Source of the DNA: Rhizobium sp. CB3090
GTDB lineage: Bacteria > Pseudomonadota > Alphaproteobacteria > Rhizobiales > Rhizobiaceae
NCBI RefSeq assembly: GCF_029714285.1
Contig: NZ_CP121663.1
Coordinates: forward strand, 868,001-932,000
Length of the DNA stretch: 64,000 bases
Direction of reading: 5' to 3'
Part shown: positions 35,574 through 44,232 of the stretch, in pieces
How the letters are laid out: every line of letters starts with the position of its first letter
Position numbering within the stretch: position 1 is the first letter of the stretch
Translations under genes and position numbers: made by a program
Notes under the pieces: model-generated
Told to the model about the DNA's origin: nothing
What the model saw: only the letters and a program-made list of their open reading frames with translations
Database searches by the model: none

Positions 35574-35589
35574 TTAACAAAAAGTTAAC
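35574..35589 (-). promoter_or_regulatory. CtrA-type box upstream of minC
   Basis: TTAA-N7-TTAAC (35574-35589), embedded in a symmetrical GTTAAC-N5-GTTAAC, is an exact match to the consensus for the alphaproteobacterial cell-cycle regulator CtrA. It suggests cell-cycle control of minCDE, as reported for S. meliloti. Confidence 0.75.
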
Positions 35590-35740
35590 GCGGCCTTGCC
35601 GGGCCCCTCTATTACCTTGATCTGGTACCCTTTTTTGAAAACGAGATCAGGCTACCCCTACCCCAGCTTTAAAGTCATCGGGGTTGAGCACGCACCAGGC
35701 GAGAATGTGGATAGATGGTCTTCGGATTGGCTCACTGAGT

Positions 35741-36436
35741 CTATAGCGAGGCCGGTTTTCCGAACAGAAAACCCTGCACGTGAGTCGCGCCTGAGTCGCG
35801 CGCGGCATCGAGATGCTCTTTCTTTTCGATGCCTTCGGCGACGATGATCGGGGCGACGCAAGACGCAAATCCGACAAGATAATGCAGGCTGCTCTGTCCC
35901 TTTTGAGAGGTCCGGACATTCCGCACCAGCGAGGCGTCGATCTTGATGATATCGGCCGGGACCGTCAGCAGTCGCGCAGGCGTGGCCATACCGGCGCCGA
36001 AGTTATCGATGGCCACCCGGCAGCCAAGCGAGCGAACGGCCGTCAGCCTGGCGACACCTGCATTTACCAGAGGGTAGGTCTCGGTAATTTCAAGGACGAG
36101 CCGCGGCGCAAGTTCCGGATGGTGCTCGATCTGCCGACAAATCTGCTTCCAATGATCCGGAGCGGCGAGATTCGCTGCGGAAATGTTGCATCCGAGAACG
36201 AGGTTTTGATCCTTGGCTAAATGCGACAGAATGAGGTCCAGCATGCGCGCATCGAGATCGAAGGAAGCCATGGAGGATTCCAGATAGGGTGCAAAAGCGC
36301 TGGCGCTGTGAACAACGCCGCGAGCGTCCGCGATCCGCGCGAAGCACTCCCAATAGAGCACCTTTTCCGGAACATCGATTTGGCTGACCTTTTGTGCGGC
36401 GAAACTTAGTCCGCGATCGGAAACAGCCTTGGACAT
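35741..36436 (-). CDS. Stand-alone EAL-domain protein, partly degenerate
   Basis: A 231-aa cytoplasmic protein consisting almost only of an EAL fold. The signature is changed: the opening EALxR reads ECFAR (E30 kept), the metal-binding DDFGTG reads DNFGAG (second Asp replaced by Asn), while LEITET, KID and AEGIE are kept. In the EAL family the DDFGTG acids bind catalytic metal, so phosphodiesterase activity may be lost and the protein may act as a c-di-GMP or protein-binding effector. The ATG at 36436 follows GGAGG. A GTG at 36448 is too close to that site. Confidence 0.8.
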   Translation of the reverse strand: MSKAVSDRGLSFAAQKVSQIDVPEKVLYWECFARIADARGVVHSASAFAPYLESSMASFDLDARMLDLILSHLAKDQNLVLGCNISAANLAAPDHWKQICRQIEHHPELAPRLVLEITETYPLVNAGVARLTAVRSLGCRVAIDNFGAGMATPARLLTVPADIIKIDASLVRNVRTSQKGQSSLHYLVGFASCVAPIIVAEGIEKKEHLDAARDSGATHVQGFLFGKPASL

Positions 36437-36681
36437 AATGAGAAACACCTCCAGCGATGCTATTCTCAGTCATTGTTTTCGATTGCAGGCAGGACGCCGT
36501 TGGCGCGCGTATCCTGACACGGAACCCTACAACCGACCGGCGCTGTCGGATTAATTGAATTTCATATGTTAGTAACTTATAAGTACATCGGGACGACTAA
36601 TGGTGTCAAATCCTCAATCATTGCGGGATTTTATACAACCCCCATTTTGCATTGAAAGGCCGCACCTATCCGTTACATGCA

Positions 36682-37020
36682 TTAACCGAGCCGGAGATCG
36701 AGCTCGCGATAAAGCTTCTTTAGATTCGGCAATGATTTTAGCTGCCACGAAATCTGTTTGGAACCGCGCACCGTCATCTGCACGTCGGCGCGTTTGCGGG
36801 CCTCTATCGTCAGTTTCGCAAGCAGGTTTATGCCCGACGAGTTCAGAAATTGAAGCCCTGTCAGATCGAGCGTCAGCCGCTCAGGTTTTTTCTCGAGCAA
36901 ATCCATAGCCAACTGGAAGATCGGAGCATAGGCCTCCGATCCCGCCAGACGCATGGAACCGTCGAAGAATATGACATGCCCTTCAGTCCAAACCCGAAAT
37001 GCCTCTCCTCTGATTTCCAT
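36682..37020 (-). CDS. STAS-domain anti-sigma-factor-antagonist-like protein
   Basis: A 112-aa single STAS domain. The conserved [19 protein letters not shown] contains adjacent serines S61-S62 at the position that partner-switch kinases phosphorylate. It would shuttle between a kinase/anti-regulator and its target, with phosphatase control. Last gene of a five-gene operon. The kinase-like gene ends 9 bp before its ATG (a TTG at 37026 is also possible). Its partner outside the operon is unknown. Confidence 0.82.
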   Translation of the reverse strand: MEIRGEAFRVWTEGHVIFFDGSMRLAGSEAYAPIFQLAMDLLEKKPERLTLDLTGLQFLNSSGINLLAKLTIEARKRADVQMTVRGSKQISWQLKSLPNLKKLYRELDLRLG

Positions 37021-37029
37021 GGTCAAAAC

Positions 37030-37599
37030 TCAGCGATCTTGGACGGAAGGGATCGGTAAAGAGGCATATGTCTCCAGATGAGTCGGACCGTTCGGCCGGT
37101 TCGCATCAAAAGTCCACGCCAACTCGGCTTCATAGTCACTCATCAGCGTCAACAGGCCAAGGCCGGACTCCGTGCCGAAAGTCAACGCCGCATTCTTCTC
37201 GATTTGCTGAATGAGGAGATCCGAGGGGTCATCATTGGTTATCTGCGCAAGCAGATGCTGAAAACGCGCCGCATTTTCATTATCGATAAAATTCGAGACC
37301 CTCATGCGAAACCGTTCCCCTACTATCGAAGCCGAAATGCCGATTTCACCGGATACACGAAACTTCACGGCATTTTCAATGAGTTCGTTGGCGACGTAAC
37401 CGATGTCATGGCGCACCTGATGATAGACCTGACGTAAGCTCCTGTAACGCAAAGCCGTTATCTCGGCGATAAAATCAGATGTCATCGAACAATGGGACCA
37501 GCTTAAGGCGAGTGGTCCGTCAAGCAATCGGAGGAAGATAGCGCCGGCTCCGCTACCCTCCGCTACAATATCTGCAAGCCCAAACACGACGGTCGCCAT
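37030..37599 (-). CDS. HATPase-type partner-switch regulator (slr1658-like)
   Basis: A 189-aa protein with a GHKL-type ATPase fold. The N-box is YVANELIENAVKF (68-80) and a late glycine box is SGLGLLTLMSDYEAEL. No receiver, HisKA or TM segment is present, so it fits the serine-kinase/anti-sigma type of the slr1658 or SiaB group. It is encoded 4 bp after the SpoIIE phosphatase and 9 bp before the STAS protein, its expected phosphatase opponent and substrate. Confidence 0.78.
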   Translation of the reverse strand: MATVVFGLADIVAEGSGAGAIFLRLLDGPLALSWSHCSMTSDFIAEITALRYRSLRQVYHQVRHDIGYVANELIENAVKFRVSGEIGISASIVGERFRMRVSNFIDNENAARFQHLLAQITNDDPSDLLIQQIEKNAALTFGTESGLGLLTLMSDYEAELAWTFDANRPNGPTHLETYASLPIPSVQDR

Positions 37600-37603
37600 G
37601 TTA

Positions 37604-39964
37604 TCACCTATGCTTCATTACAACCAGAGTTATGTCATCGTGAATCTTTTGCGACCCAATATAAGTCATGAGATTTTCCAGGATACCGTTCATGACGTCC
37701 TGGGCACTGCCGCCATAAAAACGGCGAGCCGATTCACAAAGCCGCTCAATTCCATACAATTCGCCGTTTCGGTTCTCGGCTTCCGTAACCCCATCCGTAT
37801 GCAGAACGATCATGTCGCCGCTTTTGAAAGCGACATCTCTGGTATCGACAAATTCGGAAATATCTGAATCGAGCCCCACAGGAAGTCCGAGATCAGCGGT
37901 TTCAATCCGCTCAACCGCACCACCTTGTCTCACGACAATCAGATCCTCGTGTTGACCGGAGAGCGTCAAGCGCTCCCCGTCATAATCGAGAAAGGCAAGG
38001 GTCAAATGTTTGTCGGTCTTGGTTCGTTCGATATTCTTGTAGATCGTGCGGTTGAGGTCGGTCAGGAACTTTGCCGGATCGGTCTCACCGGCCTCCTGCA
38101 AGGCACGCGCGACGGACTGAACCATCAGCATCAGCACGCCGCTTTCAAGCCCATGGCCGGTAACGTCCCCTATGCCGATCTTCAGCCTTTTGCCGTCCTG
38201 CAGAATGTCATAGTAATCGCCACCGACCTCATCGGCGGGTCGCATGAAGGCGGCGATTTCAAGTTGTTCGATGGCCGCAAGTTCGTTTTGGCGCGGCAAG
38301 ACCATGAGCTGTATCCGCTGAGCGACGGCCAGCTCGGCGCCGAGCCGAAGGTTTTCGCTCTTCAATTGCGTGTTCAGCGCCGAGATTTCCTCTTTCGCCT
38401 CTTCGATTTCCTTGGTTCTTTCATCGACAAGCAATTCGAGGTTTTCCGTGTGGAAGCTTATCTCCTCCGCCATGCGGTTGAATGCAACGCCGGCCTGGCC
38501 CACCTCGTCTTGCGACGGGATATCGACCCTGACCGAATAATCCTTCGCCTGAATGCGCCGCGCCGCGCCTGCAAGCGCGCTGATGCCGCTGGTAATACGC
38601 TTGGAAACCGCAAACACCGCCGCGGTGACGATCATCAGCGATATGGAGATGGCAAGGATCTGATAGATAAGGATGCGGTTTGTCGCTCGCGATATTTCTT
38701 CCTGCGCCGCAAAAAGCGAGGCATAAATCTCCCGCTCCGGCACCACAATTCCGAGCGACATTGCTTCCTTTTGAACCGGCCCGGAAACCCAAAGATTCGT
38801 CGGCGCTATCTGCTTGACGACAACTAGATACGGGATCTTCTCTCCTTGTTCGTCCAGCATAATATGCTGGATGACGCCATCGCGGTCCAAGGGGAGTGTT
38901 GCCATCGCCTTTTGCGTGCTGTTGCGGAAGGAGCGGTCGAGGCCGGTCACGCCCTTATCGCCGGTGTCGCTCGAGGAGCGCAGGCCGATGATCTTTTCAC
39001 CGGCATGATTGATGGCAACCACATTGCCATTCGACATCGCCAGGAAGCCGAAGCCGGTATCGGCGACCTTCACACTTTCGACGATTCCGGCCAGTTGGTC
39101 CAGGGTGATGTCGGCCCCGCCGATGCCGGCAACCTCCTTGCGATCGGGAGACCAGAGAGGATTGAAAAAGCTGACGATCAGCTTGCCCGTAATCGCGTCG
39201 GTATAGGGTGCCGTCTGCGTGATATCGTCCGCGACAGGGCGCGAACCCGGTTCACGTGCCCATTGTTGCCAGGATTCGTATAGGCCCGGAAAGAAGAAAT
39301 CCCAGAAATTGGCGTCGTTATGACCCGGATAGAGACGATCAAAGGTCTGCGCCTGGTCGGTATAAGGCACCGTCCTGAAGATCGGCCGCTCTTTGGGGCC
39401 GATGTAATACATCTGTAGTTTGGGGTAGCCACTCTTCAGCAGGTTCGGCGCGACGAGATCGATGACCGTGCTGGTCTCGATGTCTTTTTGCACCTCAGGC
39501 AGCGGCTGGTGATTTTGATCCAGCAGATAACCCCAAACGCTGATGACGGACGTCGAACCGGGAAGGTTCTGCGCCCATCGGCCTTTTGGATCATAAGTGA
39601 GCTTGTTGGCGCCAGGTTCGGACCGCGCCAGCGCCTCGGCGATCGCATTGTTCCGGTTGGGATGATCTATCTGCGACTGGAGAACACCCGCGAGCGTTTT
39701 GACGTCGGAATGCACCTGATTGAGAAGCAGCCCGACGCGGGCAGCCGTCGAATCCGCATAGGACCTGATATAATCTTGGCTCGCGCGTTCAAGACCCTGC
39801 CCCACTTCGGATGTGGCGTCGCGGGACAATCGTTGCACGTTCCACAACGCCAACCCACCGCTGACGAGAAGGTCGAAAAGGACGGCTCCGCCAACCACGA
39901 GGACAAACTTCGCGCGAAACGAGCGGATGCCAGGAATGAAAAATCGACCGTTTTTTTTGCTCAT
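37604..39964 (-). CDS. SpoIIE/PP2C-type serine phosphatase with periplasmic Cache sensor and HAMP
   Basis: A 786-aa transmembrane receptor phosphatase. TM1 is near residues 18-38. A large periplasmic dCache-like ligand domain runs to about 420, followed by TM2 (about 425-447), HAMP, a coiled coil and a C-terminal SpoIIE domain. The phosphatase metal motifs are EVGGDYYDIL, IGDVTGHGLESG, LHTDGVTE and HDDITLVV. It resembles SiaA of Pseudomonas in architecture. The ATG at 39964 overlaps the stop of the STAS-methyltransferase gene, which fixes the start. It likely dephosphorylates one or both STAS proteins when a small ligand binds outside. Confidence 0.9.
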   Translation of the reverse strand: MSKKNGRFFIPGIRSFRAKFVLVVGGAVLFDLLVSGGLALWNVQRLSRDATSEVGQGLERASQDYIRSYADSTAARVGLLLNQVHSDVKTLAGVLQSQIDHPNRNNAIAEALARSEPGANKLTYDPKGRWAQNLPGSTSVISVWGYLLDQNHQPLPEVQKDIETSTVIDLVAPNLLKSGYPKLQMYYIGPKERPIFRTVPYTDQAQTFDRLYPGHNDANFWDFFFPGLYESWQQWAREPGSRPVADDITQTAPYTDAITGKLIVSFFNPLWSPDRKEVAGIGGADITLDQLAGIVESVKVADTGFGFLAMSNGNVVAINHAGEKIIGLRSSSDTGDKGVTGLDRSFRNSTQKAMATLPLDRDGVIQHIMLDEQGEKIPYLVVVKQIAPTNLWVSGPVQKEAMSLGIVVPEREIYASLFAAQEEISRATNRILIYQILAISISLMIVTAAVFAVSKRITSGISALAGAARRIQAKDYSVRVDIPSQDEVGQAGVAFNRMAEEISFHTENLELLVDERTKEIEEAKEEISALNTQLKSENLRLGAELAVAQRIQLMVLPRQNELAAIEQLEIAAFMRPADEVGGDYYDILQDGKRLKIGIGDVTGHGLESGVLMLMVQSVARALQEAGETDPAKFLTDLNRTIYKNIERTKTDKHLTLAFLDYDGERLTLSGQHEDLIVVRQGGAVERIETADLGLPVGLDSDISEFVDTRDVAFKSGDMIVLHTDGVTEAENRNGELYGIERLCESARRFYGGSAQDVMNGILENLMTYIGSQKIHDDITLVVMKHR

Positions 39965-41139
39965 AGCGGCTTCCGCCCGGATGCCGCCCAGATAGGCCAG
40001 CCGGCATAGCCTTTTGGATGAAGGGCTGCGAACATATGATCCTGAAATCCTTGGCGGAAACGCTTGATGAATTCCGGCGTGTCGCCCCGGCGAACCGACA
40101 TTTCGCCGGCATAGACATTTTCCCAAGCGGCAATGACATCGGCAAAATCCTGCGGATCGCCATCGAGGTTAGAGACCATGAAACTTTCCACCTCGATGTC
40201 CTCGAAGCCCGCATCCAACAGCAGCCGGCGGCTTTTGGGCCCCATTTCGACATCCATGTCGAAATGGGCGAACAACGTCGCCACCTCGTTGTAGGTCCAT
40301 TGTATGCTTGCCGCTCGTGGCTCGCCAAGACAATGAGAGTTCTTCTCATTGGTTATGTAGACACGGCCACCGGGCTTGCAGATGCGGTAGAGTTCCCTCA
40401 GCAATATGTCGGGCCGATTGAATATCTGCAGCGAATGGCGACAGGTCACGAGGTCGAACTGATTATCTTCGAGCAGCATCTCCGATGCATCGCCATAGGT
40501 ATATTCGATATCGCGGATATCGAAATCGGACGCGACCTTTCGTGCGTATTCGAGACTGGCCACCGAATGATCAAGCGCCACGATCCTTGCCGGCTTGAAT
40601 TCCTTATAGGCCAAGACGGCGAAATCACCGATCCCGCAGCAAATGTCAGCCATAGCAATGCCGGCGCTCATGCCGTGACGCGGCAAAATCTCGCGTTCAT
40701 GGCGCCAGGTCATTTTCGTCTGGGTCCGCAAGATGGGAATGAAGCTCTGATCTTCGACAAAGGTCTGCCCCGGATAAAAGGCGGCGTCATACGCCTCGAC
40801 GACAATCTTCGGTTCGATGGCACTGAGATGACGGAATGTCCTTGTCGCCCAACCAACGACACTGGACGTCACGATGACAAAGCGAATGTCCCCGCGTCTC
40901 CGGCTCGCATTGACCAACAGCCGTGCCAAGGCGTGATAGGCCGTCGCATTCATATGAATGAGGCGCTTGACATTGATGTAGAGCACGCCTCTGACTTGAT
41001 TGATGCACTTTTCGAGTAGGGCGGTCGTGTCGGCGATCTCGACAGGTGACAACGGCCGCAGGATGCCTGAAAGTGAAAACTCCTGACTGTTTTGGTCGAA
41101 CTGAGCCGAAAACAGCGGAACCGGTTCGTGCGAACTCAA
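39961..41139 (-). CDS. STAS-like (slr1659-type) domain fused to a class I methyltransferase
   Basis: A 392-aa cytoplasmic protein. Residues 1-130 resemble an slr1659/STAS regulator (SGILRPLSPVEI; VLYINVKRLIHMNATAYHAL; IRFVIVTSSVVG), but the phospho-serine position reads N-A-T. Residues 145-390 are a SAM-dependent methyltransferase with motif I ADICCGIGDFAVLA (164-177), motif II IVALDHS and post-motif LVTCRHSLQIFNRPD. The fusion suggests that partner switching controls methylation of an unknown substrate. It overlaps both neighbouring genes by 4 bp. Confidence 0.8.
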   Translation of the reverse strand: MSSHEPVPLFSAQFDQNSQEFSLSGILRPLSPVEIADTTALLEKCINQVRGVLYINVKRLIHMNATAYHALARLLVNASRRRGDIRFVIVTSSVVGWATRTFRHLSAIEPKIVVEAYDAAFYPGQTFVEDQSFIPILRTQTKMTWRHEREILPRHGMSAGIAMADICCGIGDFAVLAYKEFKPARIVALDHSVASLEYARKVASDFDIRDIEYTYGDASEMLLEDNQFDLVTCRHSLQIFNRPDILLRELYRICKPGGRVYITNEKNSHCLGEPRAASIQWTYNEVATLFAHFDMDVEMGPKSRRLLLDAGFEDIEVESFMVSNLDGDPQDFADVIAAWENVYAGEMSVRRGDTPEFIKRFRQGFQDHMFAALHPKGYAGWPIWAASGRKPL

Positions 41140-41657
41140 TTCAGTAATCCCTCCACTGGAATATCCAATACCACCGTGAGAGCTCGATCTTCCACCTGTC
41201 GCAGCGACAGCGATGCGTCATAGTTGATCGCTAGGCCGAGCAGGATGACGTCCGCTTCCGAGACCGAATTTTCATCTGCGAGAGCGTCGAGATATATTTG
41301 CAGAGCCCCGCTTCTCGACGCTCTTGCGGTTGCGTCACGGTATAGGTGCTGCTGCGCGGGAGCACAGGGAAAGGTCAGGGCAATCCGTTCCGAACCATCC
41401 CCTCGGGAAACATTGCAGTGAAGTCGCCCGGAAGTGCAGCCGGAACGAAACGATATTTCAAAAAGCTCGTTCAGTGCCGACGAAAGCAAATTGGCGTGCC
41501 TGATCGGATCGCTTCGGTCGTGGCTCACCATCCGCGCCATGTAATTCGAAAGCTGATTGCAATGGAGCCAATCCGACGTGAAAACTTCCATTTCCATTTC
41601 CAGCTCCAGCATCGGATGAAATGGTAGTTCAGTGCGGCCTGCGTTTTTTTCGCTCAA
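41136..41657 (-). CDS. HATPase-like protein heading the partner-switch operon
   Basis: A 173-aa protein with no TM segment. An N-box-like stretch (HANLLSSALNELFEISF, residues 54-70) suggests a degenerate GHKL ATPase of the anti-sigma-kinase type. Clear glycine boxes are not visible, so nucleotide binding is uncertain. The start is TTG at 41657 with AAGGGG 7 nt upstream. Its stop overlaps the STAS-methyltransferase start. First gene of the operon. The family assignment is weak and comes from context plus this motif. Confidence 0.55.
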   Translation of the reverse strand: MSEKNAGRTELPFHPMLELEMEMEVFTSDWLHCNQLSNYMARMVSHDRSDPIRHANLLSSALNELFEISFRSGCTSGRLHCNVSRGDGSERIALTFPCAPAQQHLYRDATARASRSGALQIYLDALADENSVSEADVILLGLAINYDASLSLRQVEDRALTVVLDIPVEGLLN

Positions 41658-41787
41658 CGCCGATCCCCTTAAATTGCCCGGAACGGTCAGCTTCTCATGG
41701 ATGCGCAGAACCGCTCTATCTTTATGGTCTCACAATTCCGGAAGGAAAACGCTGCGCACTTTCCGGGAATTGTTTCCGGAGCATCTC

Positions 41788-41808
41788 ATCTGCTTTCTGA
41801 AAGCAGAT
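41788..41808 (-). promoter_or_regulatory. Perfect 10-1-10 palindrome upstream of the partner-switch operon
   Basis: ATCTGCTTTC-T-GAAAGCAGAT lies 130 bp upstream of the operon start and 65 bp past the GGDEF-EAL stop. One-base spacing favours a protein-binding operator, but it could also fold as a terminator for the upstream gene. Several TTCCGG motifs surround it. Confidence 0.5.
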
Positions 41809-41872
41809 ATTCCGGTATTTGCGACGACTGCTTACGGAACAGACCCGACTTGTCCCGCCAACTTCCCACCAC

Positions 41873-43543
41873 CTATTTTTTTTGGTTCTGCCGGTTTGCC
41901 GTATCATTACGCCGGAGGAACTCCAGCACCGAGGACGCAGGCAGAGGCCGACCAAGAAAATATCCCTGCAAACGATCGCAGCCGGCGGCAATGAGCCACT
42001 CGGCTTGCGCTTGGTCCTCCACGCCTTCAGCAGTGACCTTCATTCCCAACCCATGCGCCAAAGCGACGATAAAGCGGACGATCGTCTGGCTCTTAGGGTC
42101 GTTCGTCAGATCTTTTATGAAGTACTTGTCGATCTTTATGGAGTCGAAGGGAAAGTTCTTCAAATAACTCAGGGAGGAATATTCGGTGCCGAAGTCATCG
42201 AGCGAGATTTGGATACCGAGGACATTGAGGGTATTCAACGTATCGAGATTGTTGATCGTGCGCTCAAGCAAAACACCTTCGGTAATTTCAAGCTCAAGAC
42301 GTTCAGCCGGAAATCCGACCATATCGAGCGTCTGGGATACCTGATCGGTGAAGCTTCCGGTCAAGAACTCAGCGGGCGAGAGATTGACTGCGACCATGCA
42401 ATGCGGCGGCCAATTCATGGCCTGCCGGCAGGCCTCTTCCAGGACCCATTGGCCGATTTCCGGCATCATTCCGTCGGCCTCTGCCATTGGGATGAATGCG
42501 GAAGGTGGAATGATACCCATCATCGGATGATGCCACCGCAACAACGCCTCGAAGCCTGCGACGGAACCGGAACAATCCATCAGCGGCTGATATTCGATAA
42601 AGAACTCACCGTGCTGCAGCGCCACGCGCAGGCTTCGCCTCAGCAATTCCCGCTGCTCCAGCACCATCATCATGGCTGGCTCAAACGTTCGCGCGCGGCC
42701 TCTTCCCTCACTTTTTGCGGCATAAAGAGCAATATCGGCGGCACGCATGAGCTGATCTTCTTCGCTGCCATCGCGCGGGGCAAGCGCCACGCCGATGCTT
42801 GCGCCTGAAAACACCGCGATACCATTGACTAGGAATGGCTTTTTGAAAGCGTTCACCAACGAATCCGCCAGTCGCTCGGCCTCAGCCGGCTGGTCATTGC
42901 GGAGCTGAATGATCGCAAACTCGTCGCCCGCCAGCCGGTATGCGGTCTCTCCCGCTCCCAGCACATTGCGTATGCGTTCGGCCGTTTGCTGCAGCACGAT
43001 ATCACCTGCGGCATGTCCCAGCGTATCGTTGATCGGCTTGAACTCATCGAGGTCCAACTGCATCAGCGCGATACCGTTCTTTTCGCCTGATAAAGCCTCG
43101 TGCAGCTGTGCGGCGAATTGCCGCCGGTTCGGCAGACCGGTCAAGGCATCATGATTGGCCTCGTGCAGCAGAAGGGCCCTGTCTGCCTCCTCAGGTGACG
43201 GCTCCCGCCGAAGCAGGCTCCTCGTTTCAATAACCGCGAAACCGTTGGCCGGTCGAAATATGATAAGATCGCATAATGCCTCGCCCGCTCTTTGGAACTG
43301 CACATTCCGCAGCGATCCGGTGTTGCCCGTCTGCTCCGTGAATATGGTCATCTCCGGATCGTCCAGCTCCGGATATATTCCGAAAAGCGTGGCTTGAGAG
43401 GTCTTGTCGTCGCCGTAGAAAGCCCTAAACCTCTCGGACGACATTATGAGATTCAAATCGGAGTCGTAAAATGAAAAAAGCACGTCAGGCGCGTTGCTGG
43501 TCGGCAAAGGTATGTCGAACTTAATGACGCTACTGGCTGCCAT
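41873..43543 (-). CDS. GGDEF-EAL bifunctional-type c-di-GMP protein
   Basis: A 556-aa cytoplasmic protein. The N-terminus (about 1-110) resembles a PAS sensor. The GGDEF domain carries AGDEF near residue 205, a variant often still active. The EAL domain starts with FEALLRW near 330 and keeps NLSP, ELEITEG, DDFGTEYSS, KIDKYFI and AEGVE, so the phosphodiesterase side looks intact. The ATG at 43543 with GGAG 6 nt upstream is preferred over a TTG at 43594. It lies upstream of the partner-switch operon in the same direction, 215 bp away. Confidence 0.9.
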   Translation of the reverse strand: MAASSVIKFDIPLPTSNAPDVLFSFYDSDLNLIMSSERFRAFYGDDKTSQATLFGIYPELDDPEMTIFTEQTGNTGSLRNVQFQRAGEALCDLIIFRPANGFAVIETRSLLRREPSPEEADRALLLHEANHDALTGLPNRRQFAAQLHEALSGEKNGIALMQLDLDEFKPINDTLGHAAGDIVLQQTAERIRNVLGAGETAYRLAGDEFAIIQLRNDQPAEAERLADSLVNAFKKPFLVNGIAVFSGASIGVALAPRDGSEEDQLMRAADIALYAAKSEGRGRARTFEPAMMMVLEQRELLRRSLRVALQHGEFFIEYQPLMDCSGSVAGFEALLRWHHPMMGIIPPSAFIPMAEADGMMPEIGQWVLEEACRQAMNWPPHCMVAVNLSPAEFLTGSFTDQVSQTLDMVGFPAERLELEITEGVLLERTINNLDTLNTLNVLGIQISLDDFGTEYSSLSYLKNFPFDSIKIDKYFIKDLTNDPKSQTIVRFIVALAHGLGMKVTAEGVEDQAQAEWLIAAGCDRLQGYFLGRPLPASSVLEFLRRNDTANRQNQKK

Positions 43544-44025
43544 TCCGGTCTCCGTCCCGTTCTGGGAAATTTCAGGCTTCGTAATCGCTTTCAATCTCCT
43601 GTCGTCTTAGAATTTTAGCGGCCCGAATCCAGATACTTGTCCTTCCACAAGTACCGAATGGCTTTGCTTTCTATATTACGCATAAATAATTTAACAATTG
43701 CCGAATTTAAGCCGCTGCGTCTGATCGGCTTCAGGCAACACTCCTCCTACTTGTGAGCGCTCCATCAAACACTCATTTTATATTACGCTTATGAAATTAA
43801 TTCTGTCAAACTTTCAATCTAAGATTGTACTCAAATGTAAAGACAGGCATGGGTACACACCGTTCGTAGAGATCTTCACCGAGGATGACGCATGGTGCTA
43901 TAGCCCGTCACATATCTCGAACGCCGAGAATGGTCCGGCCTTCAGGGAATCGCAGAATCGCCGCGCCCTTCTTTTTCCTTCGCTATTCCGAACAGAAAGC
44001 CGCTGCGCGGCTTCCCGGAATTCCT
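43544..44025. other. Gene-poor AT-rich stretch
   Basis: No supported gene. 43660-43860 is clearly more AT-rich than its surroundings and may hold the promoter of the GGDEF-EAL gene. A plus-strand open frame from 43791 has no ribosome site or family signature. The KTSC terminator hairpin is at its right end. Confidence 0.5.
43997..44013 (-). terminator. Terminator of the KTSC gene
   Basis: On the minus strand AAGCCGC-GCA-GCGGCTT is followed by TCTGTTC, 12 bp after the stop. Confidence 0.65.
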
Positions 44026-44232
44026 CTAAGCGACGCGTTCGAAGCGGGTACGGATATGTTCGATATAATGCTGGCCGGGAGAGGAAGCCGCCACCATCGC
44101 CAAGGCAGCCTCTTCCGGTACACCTGCAAAGAGACGCTCTTCGCCGTTTTTGAAGCGAATATAAAGGCGGCCGTCGTTCGGATGGAAAAATACGGACTTA
44201 ATGATTTTCGATGAAACCGGGAGTTCTTTCAT
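44026..44232 (-). CDS. KTSC-domain small protein
   Basis: A 68-aa protein covering a single KTSC domain (about residues 5-62), with the beta pattern IIKSVFFHPNDGRLYIRFKNG and YIEHIRTRF. KTSC is a small fold found alone or fused to nucleic-acid enzymes. Its function is unknown. AGGTGACC precedes the start at 44232, and a terminator follows the gene. Confidence 0.85.
   Translation of the reverse strand: MKELPVSSKIIKSVFFHPNDGRLYIRFKNGEERLFAGVPEEAALAMVAASSPGQHYIEHIRTRFERVA

Noticed and set aside
41819..42808. Long plus-strand frame (329 codons) opposite the GGDEF-EAL gene
   Set aside because: Antisense shadow of a gene with intact EAL motifs. Its composition (many R, H, Q) is typical of shadows.
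43791..44153. 120-codon plus-strand frame overlapping the KTSC gene
   Set aside because: No start signal, no family and Arg/Pro-rich shadow composition in its second half.
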